Below, one piece after another: positions 56,668 to 64,000 of a stretch of DNA of 64,000 nt. Below the pieces are notes generated by a model, which did no database searches, had not been told where the DNA came from, and saw only the letters and a list, made by a program, of their open reading frames with translations. This DNA is from Aurelia coerulea (lineage: Eukaryota > Cnidaria > Scyphozoa > Semaeostomeae > Ulmaridae), in NCBI GenBank assembly GCA_039566865.1, contig CM076947.1:23933501-23997500 (forward strand), written 5' to 3'. The stretch's first letter is position 1, and every line of letters begins with the position of its first letter. A program made the position numbers and the translations under genes.

Positions 56668-59600
56668 AATCATAGTAAACTTTTGAGAAAATATGAATTC
56701 AAAACACAGTCTATGATTGAAATCTTATCAATTGATGGTCAATGAATCGAATATTAAACTTGGCTTGATGCTATTCTTCAAAATGAGGTAAAAATATTGA
56801 AACATTTGAAACCTCATCAGGTTAATGAGGTTCAAATGATAGTAAACTTTTGAGAAAATATGAAGTCAAAACAAAGTCTATGGTTGAAATCTTATGAATT
56901 GATGGTCAATGAATCGAATATTAAACTTGGCTTCATGCTATTCTTCAAAATGAGGTAAAAATATTGGAACATTTGAAACCTCATCAGGTTAATGAGGTTC
57001 AAATGATAGTAAACTTTTGAGAAAATATTAGGTCAAAACACAGTCTATTGTTGAAGTCTGATGAATTGATGGTCAATGAATCAAATATTAAACTTGGCTT
57101 GATGCTATTCTTCAAAATGAGGTATATATATTGAAACATTTGAAACCTCATCAGCTTAATGAGGTTCAAATGATAGTAAACTTTTGAGAAAATATGAAGT
57201 CAAACACAGTCTATGGTTGAAATCTTATCAATTGATGGTCAATGAATCGAATATTAAACTTGGCATCATGCTATTCTTCAAAATGAGGTATATATATTGA
57301 AACATTTGAAACCTCATCAGGTTAATGAGGTTCAAATGATAGTAAACTTTTGAGAAAATATGAAGTCAAACACAGTCTATGGTTGAAATCTTATGAATTG
57401 ATGGTCAATGAATCGAATATTCAACTTTGCTTGATGCTATTCTTCAAATTGAGGTATATATATTGAAACATTTGAAACCTCATCAGGTTAATGAGGTTCA
57501 AATGATAGTAAACTTTTGAGAAAATATGAAGTCAAACACAGTCTATGGTTGAAATCTTATCAATTGATGGTCAATGAATCCAATATTAAACTTGGCATCA
57601 TGCTATTCTTCAAAATGAGGTATATATATTGAAACATTTGAAACCTCATCAGCTTAATGAGGTTCAAATGATAGTAAACTTTTGAGAAAATATGAAGTCA
57701 AACACAGTCTATGGTTGAAATCTTATCAATTGATGGTCAATGAATCGAATATTAAACTTGGCATCATGCTTTTCTTCAAAATGAGGTATATATATTGAAA
57801 CATTTGAAACCTCATCAGCTTAATGAGGTTCAAATGATAGTAAACTTTTGAGAAAATATGAAGTCAAACACAGTCTATGGTTGAAATCTTATGAATTGAT
57901 GGTCAATGAATCGAATATTCAACTTTGCTTGATGCTATTCTTCAAATTGAGGTATATATATTGAAACATTTGAAACCTCATCAGGTTAATGAGGTTCAAA
58001 TGATAGTAAACTTTTGAGAAAATATGAAGTCAAACACAGTCTATGGTTGAAATCTTATCAATTGATGGTCAATGAATCGAATATTAAACTTGGCATCATG
58101 CTATTCTTCAAAATGAGGTATATATATTGAAACATTTGAAACCTCATCAGGTTAATGAGGTTCAAATGATAGTAAACTTTTGAGAAAATATGAAGTCAAA
58201 ACACAGTCTATGGTTGAAATCTTATGAATTGATGGTCAATGAATCGAATATTCAACTTTGCTTGATGCTATTCTTCAAATTGAGGTATATATATTGAAAC
58301 ATTTGAAACCTCATCAGGTTAATGAGGTTAAAATGATGGTAAACTTTTGAGAAAATATGAAGTCAAAACACAGTCTATGGTTGAAATCTTATGAATTGAT
58401 GGTCAATGAATCAAATATTCAACTTGGCTTGATGCTATTCTACAAATTGAGGTATATATATAGAAACATTTGAAACCTCATCAGGTTAATGAGGTTCAAA
58501 TGATAGTAAACTTTTGAGAAAATATGAAGTCAAAACACAGTCTATGGTTGAAATCTTATGAATTGATGGTCAATGAATCGAATATAAAACTTTGCTTCAT
58601 GCTATTCTTCAAAATGAGGTGTAGATATTGAAACATTTGAAACCTCATCAGGTTAATGAGGTTCAAATGATAGTAAACTTTTGAGAAAATATGAAGTCAA
58701 AACACAGTCTATGATTGAAATCTTATGAATTGATGGTCAATGAATCGAATATTAAACTTGGCTTGATGCTATTCTTCAAAATGAAACATTTGAAACCTCA
58801 TCAGGTTAATGAGGTTCAAATGATAGTAAACTTTTGAGAAAATATGATGTCAAAACACAGTCTATGGCTGAAATTTTTTTACAAGATGGTCAATGAATCG
58901 AAGATGAAACTTGCCTTGATGTAATTCTTCAAAATGAGGTAAAAATATTGAAACATTTGAAACCTCATCAGATTAATGAGGTTCAAATGATAGTAAACTT
59001 TTGAGAAAATATGAAGTCAAAACACAGTCTATGATTGAAATCTTATGAATTGATGGTCAATGAATCGAATATAAAACTTTGCTTGATGCTATTCGTCAAA
59101 ATGAGGTAAAAATATTGAAACATTTGAAACCTCATCAGATTAATGAGGTTCAAATGATAGTAAACTTTTGAGAAAATATGAAGGCAAAACACAGTCTATC
59201 ATTGAAATCTTATGAATTGATGGTCAATGAATCGAATATAAGACTTTGCTTGATGCTATTCGTCAAAATGAGGTAAAAATATTGAAACATTTGAAACCTC
59301 ATCAGGTTAATGAGGTTCAAATGATAGTAAACTTTTGAGAAAATATGATGTCAAAACACAGTCTATGGTTGAAATCTTATGAATTGATGGTCAATCAATC
59401 GAATATAAAACTATTCGTCAAAATGAGGTAAAAATATTGAAACATTTGAAACCTCATCAGGTTAATGAGGTTCAAATGATAGTAAATTTTTGAGAAAATA
59501 TGATGTCAAAACACAGTCTATGGCTGAAATTTTGTTAAAAGATGGTCAATGAATCTAAGATGAAACTTGCCTTGATGTAATTCTTCAAAATGACGTAAAA

Positions 59601-60519
59601 ATATTGAAACATTTGAAACCTCATCAGGTTAATGAGGTTCAAATGATAGTAAACTTTTGAGAAAATATGATGTCAAAACACAGTCTATGGTTGAAATCTT
59701 ATGAATTGATGGTCAATGAATCGAATATAAAACTATTCGTCAAAATGAGGTAAAAATATTGAAACATTTGAAACCTCATCAGGTTAATAAGGTTCAAATG
59801 ATAGTAAATTTTTGAGAAAATATGATGTCAAAACACAGTCTATGGCTGAAATTTTGTTAAAAGATGGTCAATTAATCTAAGATGAAACTTGCCTTGATGT
59901 AATTCTTCAAAATGACGTATAGATATTGAAACATTTGAAACCTCATCAGGTTAATGAGGTTCAAATGATAGTAAACTTTTGAGAAAATAAGAAGTCAAAA
60001 CACAGTCTATGATTGAAATCTTATGAATTGATGGTCAATTAATCGAATATTAAACTTGGCTTGATGCTATTCTTCAATATGAGGTGTAGATATTGAAACA
60101 TTTGAAACCTCATCAGGTTAATGAGGTTCAAATGATTGTAAACTTTTGAGAAAATATGAAGTCAAAACACAGTCTATGATTGAAATCTTATGAATTGATG
60201 GTCAATGAATCGAATATAAAACTTTGCTTGATGCTATTCGTCAAAATGAGGTAAAAATATTGAAACATTTGAAACCTCATCAGATTAATGAGGTTCAAAT
60301 GATAGTAAACTTTTGAGAAAATATGAAGGCAAAACACAGTCTATGATTGAAATCTTATGAATTGATGGTCAATGAATCGAATATAAGACTTTGCTTGATG
60401 CTATTCGTCAAAATGAGGTAAAAATATTGAAACATTTGAAACCTCATCAGGTTAATGAGGTTCAAATGATAGTAAACTTTTGAGAAAATATGATGTCAAA
60501 ACACAGTCTATGGCTGAAA

Positions 60520-62030
60520 TTTTTTTACAAGATGGTCAATGAATCGAAGATGAAACTTGCCTTGATGTAATTCTTCAAAATGAGGTAAAAATATTGAAAC
60601 ATTTGAAACCTCATCAGATTAATGAGGTTCAAATGATAGTAAACTTTTGAGAAAATATGAAGTCAAAACACAGTCTATGATTGAAATCTTAAGAATTGAT
60701 GGTCAATGAATCGAATATAAAACTTTGCTTGATGCTATTCGTCAAAATGAGGTAAAAATATTGAAACATTTGAAACCTCATCAGATTAATGAGGTTCAAA
60801 TGATAGTAAACTTTTGAGAAAATATGAAGGCAAAACACAGTCTATGATTGAAATCTTATGAATTGATGGTCAATGAATCGAATATAAGACTTTGCTTGAT
60901 GCTATTCGTCAAAATGAGGTAAAAATATTGAAACATTTGAAACCTCATCAGGTTAATGAGGTTCAAATAATAGTAAACTTTTGAGAAAATATGATGTCAA
61001 AACACAGTCTATGGCTGAAATTTTTTTACAAGATGGTCAATGAATCGAAGATGAAACTTGCCTTGATGTAATTCTTCAAAATGAGGTAAAAATGTTGAAA
61101 CATTTGAAACCTCATCAGGTTAATGAGGTTCAAATGATAGTAAACTTTTGAGAAAATAAGAAGTCAAAACACAGTTTATGATTGAAATTTGATGAATTGA
61201 TGGTCAATTAATCGAATATTAAACTTGGCTTGATGCTATTCTTCAATATGAGGTGTAGATATTGAAACATTTGAAACCTCATCAGGTTAATGAGGTTCAA
61301 ATGATAGTAAACTTTTGAGAAAATATGAAGTCAAAACACAGTCTATGATTGAAATCTTATGAATTGATGGTCAATGAATCGAATATTAAACTTGGCTTGA
61401 TGCTATTCTTCAAAATGAGGTATATATATTGAAACATTTGAAACCTCATCAGGTTAATGAGGTTCAAATGATAGTAAACTTTTGAGAAAATATGATGTCA
61501 AAACACAGTCTATGGCTGAAATTTTTTTACAAGATGGTCAATGAATCGAAGATGAAACTTGCCTTGATGTAATTCTTCAAAATGAGGTAAAAATATTGAA
61601 ACATTTGAAACCTCATCAGGTTAATGAGGTTCAAATGATAGTAAACTTTTGAGAAAATATGAAGTCAAAACACAGTCTATGATTGAAATCTTATGAATTG
61701 ATGGTCAATGAATCGAATATTAAACTTGGCTTGATGCTCTTCTTCAAAATTAGTTATAGATATTGAAACATTTGAAACCTCATCAGGTTAATGAGGTTCA
61801 AATGATAGTAAACTTTTGAGAAAATAAGAAGTCAAAACACAGTCTATGGTTGAAATCTTATGAATTGATGGTCAATGAATCGAATATTAAACTTGGCTTG
61901 ATGCTATTCTTCAAAATGAGGTATATATATATTGAAACATTTGAAACCTCATCAGGTTAATGAGGTTCCAATGATAGTAAACTTTTGAGAAAAAATGAAG
62001 TCAAAACACAGTCTATGGTTTAAATCTTAT
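60520..62030. repeat. 501-bp (three-monomer) higher-order repeats
   Basis: The diagnostic monomer with GAAATTTTTTTACAAGATGG and GAAACTTGCCTTGATG recurs at 60520, 61021 and 61522, that is every 501 bp or three 167-bp monomers. It occurs again at 62191 and 63197 with other spacing. Confidence 0.85.
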
Positions 62031-64000
62031 GAATTGATGGTCAATGAATCGAATATTAAACTTGGCTTGATGCTATTCGACAACATAAGGTATATATATT
62101 GAAACATTTGAAACCTCATCAGGTTAATGAGGTTCAAATGATAGTAAACTTTTGAGAAAATATGTTGCAAAACACAGTCTATGGCTGAAATTTTTTTACA
62201 AGATGGTCAATGAATCGAAGATGAAACTTGCCTTGATGTAATTCTTCAAAATGAGGTAAAAATATTGAAACATTTGAAACCTCATCAGGTTAATGAGGTT
62301 CAAATGATAGTAAACTTTTGAGAAAATAAGAAGTCAAAACACAGTCTATGGTTTAAATCTTATCTATTGATGGTCAATTAATCGAATATTAAACTTGGCT
62401 TGATGCTATTCTTCAATATGAGGTGTAGATATTGAAACATTTGAAACCTCATCAGGTTAATGAGGTTCAAATGATAGTAAACTTTTGAGAAAATATGAAG
62501 TCAAAACACAGTCTATGATTGAAATCTTATGAATTGATGGTCAATGAATCGAATATTAAACTTGGCTTGATGCTATTCTTCAAAATGAGTTATATATATT
62601 GAAACATTTGAAACCTCATCAGGTTAATGAGGTTCAAATGATAGTAAACTTTTGAGAAAATATGATGTCAAAACATAGTCTATGGCTGAAATCTTTTTAC
62701 AAGATGGTCAATAAATCGAAGATGAAACTTGCTTTGATGTAATTCTTCAAAATGAGGTAAAAATATTGAAACATTTGAAACCTCATCAGATTAATGAGGT
62801 TCCAATGATAGTAAACTTTTGAGAAAAAATGAAGTCAAAACACAGTCTATGATTGAAATCTTATGAATTGATGGTCAATGAATCGAATATAAGACTTTGC
62901 TTGATGCTATTCGTCAAAATGAGGTAAAAATATTGAAACATTTGAAACCTCATCAGGTTAATGAGGTTCAAATGATAGTAAACTTTTGAGAAAATATGAA
63001 GTCAAAACACAGTCTATGATTGAAATCTTATGAATTGATGGTCAATGAATCGAATATTAAACTTGGCTTGATGCTATTCTTCAAAATGAGGTATATAAAT
63101 GAGGTATATATATTGAAACATTTGAAACCTCATCAGGTTCAAATGATAGTAAACTTTTGAGAAAATATGATGTCAAAACACAGTCTATGGCTGAAATTTT
63201 TTTACAAGATGGTCAATGAATCGAAGATGAAACTTGCCTTGATGTAATTCTTCAAAATGAGGTAAAAATATTGAAACATTTGAAACCTCATCAGGTTAAT
63301 GAGGTTCAAATGATAGTAAACTTTTGAGAAAATATGAAGTCAAAACACAGTCTATGATTGAAATCTTATGAATTGATGGTCAATGAATCGAATATTAAAC
63401 TTGGCTTGATGCTATTCTTCAAAATTAGTTATAGATATTGAAACATTTGAAACTTCATCAGGTTAATGAGGTTCAAATGATAGTAAACTTTTGAGAAAAT
63501 AAGAAGTCAAAACACAGTCTATGGTTGAAATCTTATGAATTGATGGTCAATGAATCGAATATTAAACTTGGCTTGATGCTATTCGACAAAATAAGGTATA
63601 TATATTGAAACATTTGAAACCTCATCAGGTTAATGAGGTTCAAATGATAGTAAAATTTTGAGAAAATATGAAGTCAAAACACAGTCTATGGTTGAAATCT
63701 TATGAATTGATGGTCAATGAATCGAATATAAAACTTTGCTTGATGATATTTGTCAAAATGAGGTAAAAATATTGAAACATTTGAAACCTCATCAGGTTAA
63801 TGAGGTTCGAATGATAGTAAACTTTTGAGAAAATATGAAGTCAAAACATGGTCTATGGTTGAAATCTTATGAATTGATGGTCAATGAATCGAAAATTAAA
63901 CTTTGCTTGATGCTATTCTTCAAAATGATGTATATATATTGAAACATTTGAAACCTCATCAGGTTAATGAGGTTCAAATGATAGTAAACTTTTGAGAAAA

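Larger units (their letters stand above)
39972..64000. repeat. 167-bp satellite DNA array (more than 24 kb, runs off the window)
   Basis: Monomers of about 167 bp repeat head to tail with no orientation change, roughly 144 copies in the window. The best conserved part is GAAACCTCATCAGGTTAATG followed by AGGTTCAAATGATAGTAAAC; its ends pair as an imperfect dyad (TTTGAA-A-CCTCAT with ATGAGGTTCAAA around CAGGTTA). The most variable part lies at TCAAAATGAGGTATATATAT versus TGAGGTAAAAAT and TTGGCTTG versus TTTGCTTG. The first monomers (39972-40140) are the most diverged. The monomer is AT-rich and non-coding. Its length is close to a nucleosome repeat, as in many centromeric or heterochromatic satellites, but no CENP-B box is seen. 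Confidence 0.98.

Noticed and set aside
39972..64000. Resemblance to a CRISPR array (regular repeats)
   Set aside because: There are no unique spacers; whole 167-bp monomers repeat, and the DNA is eukaryotic.

Overview
The window is eukaryotic nuclear DNA, most likely from an invertebrate animal. Coding sequence is split into short exons with GT/AG introns, there is an intron-containing tRNA gene, and relics of LINEs, a hAT element and many short inverted-repeat elements are present. The LINE fragments look like those common in anthozoan cnidarians such as stony corals. That assignment is an inference and rests on no database search.

One protein-coding gene spans most of the window on the + strand. 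I could place thirteen internal exons between 2204 and 39655. They give 1,828 nt that join in one consistent reading frame (about 609 codons). The product is a chain of EF-hand calcium-binding modules, some with canonical loops (exons at 3067, 11209, 31454, 34177, 37928) and some degenerate. This best fits EFCAB6 (DJBP)-like proteins. The start codon, stop codon and promoter lie outside the window; no first or last exon is visible.

The introns are dominated by repeats. From 1 to 12.2 kb the introns are short and packed with fold-back and TA-flanked inverted-repeat elements, several within a few tens of bases of a splice site. The intron 11425-31453 (20,029 bp) holds a ~15.3 kb minisatellite with a 58-bp unit (12262-27570). 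It changes orientation four times and contains an inverted duplication. After it come a hAT relic, a tRNA-Ile(UAU) gene with a 19-nt intron, and a LINE 3' end. From 31.4 to 39.7 kb six more exons alternate with fold-back elements, an 11-bp minisatellite pair, a palindrome and an antisense LINE relic.

From about 39,972 to the window's right edge (>24 kb) lies one tandem satellite with a 167-bp monomer, head to tail, with higher-order duplications (2,251-bp tandem block, 501-bp trimers, 1,336-bp octamers). Because the exon at 39419-39655 ends in a splice donor, this satellite appears to sit inside the next intron of the same gene.

I found no bacterial-type operon, CRISPR array or defence system. 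The most unusual content is the pair of very large satellite arrays apparently carried inside introns of one EF-hand gene, together with the mirror-image structure of the first array.
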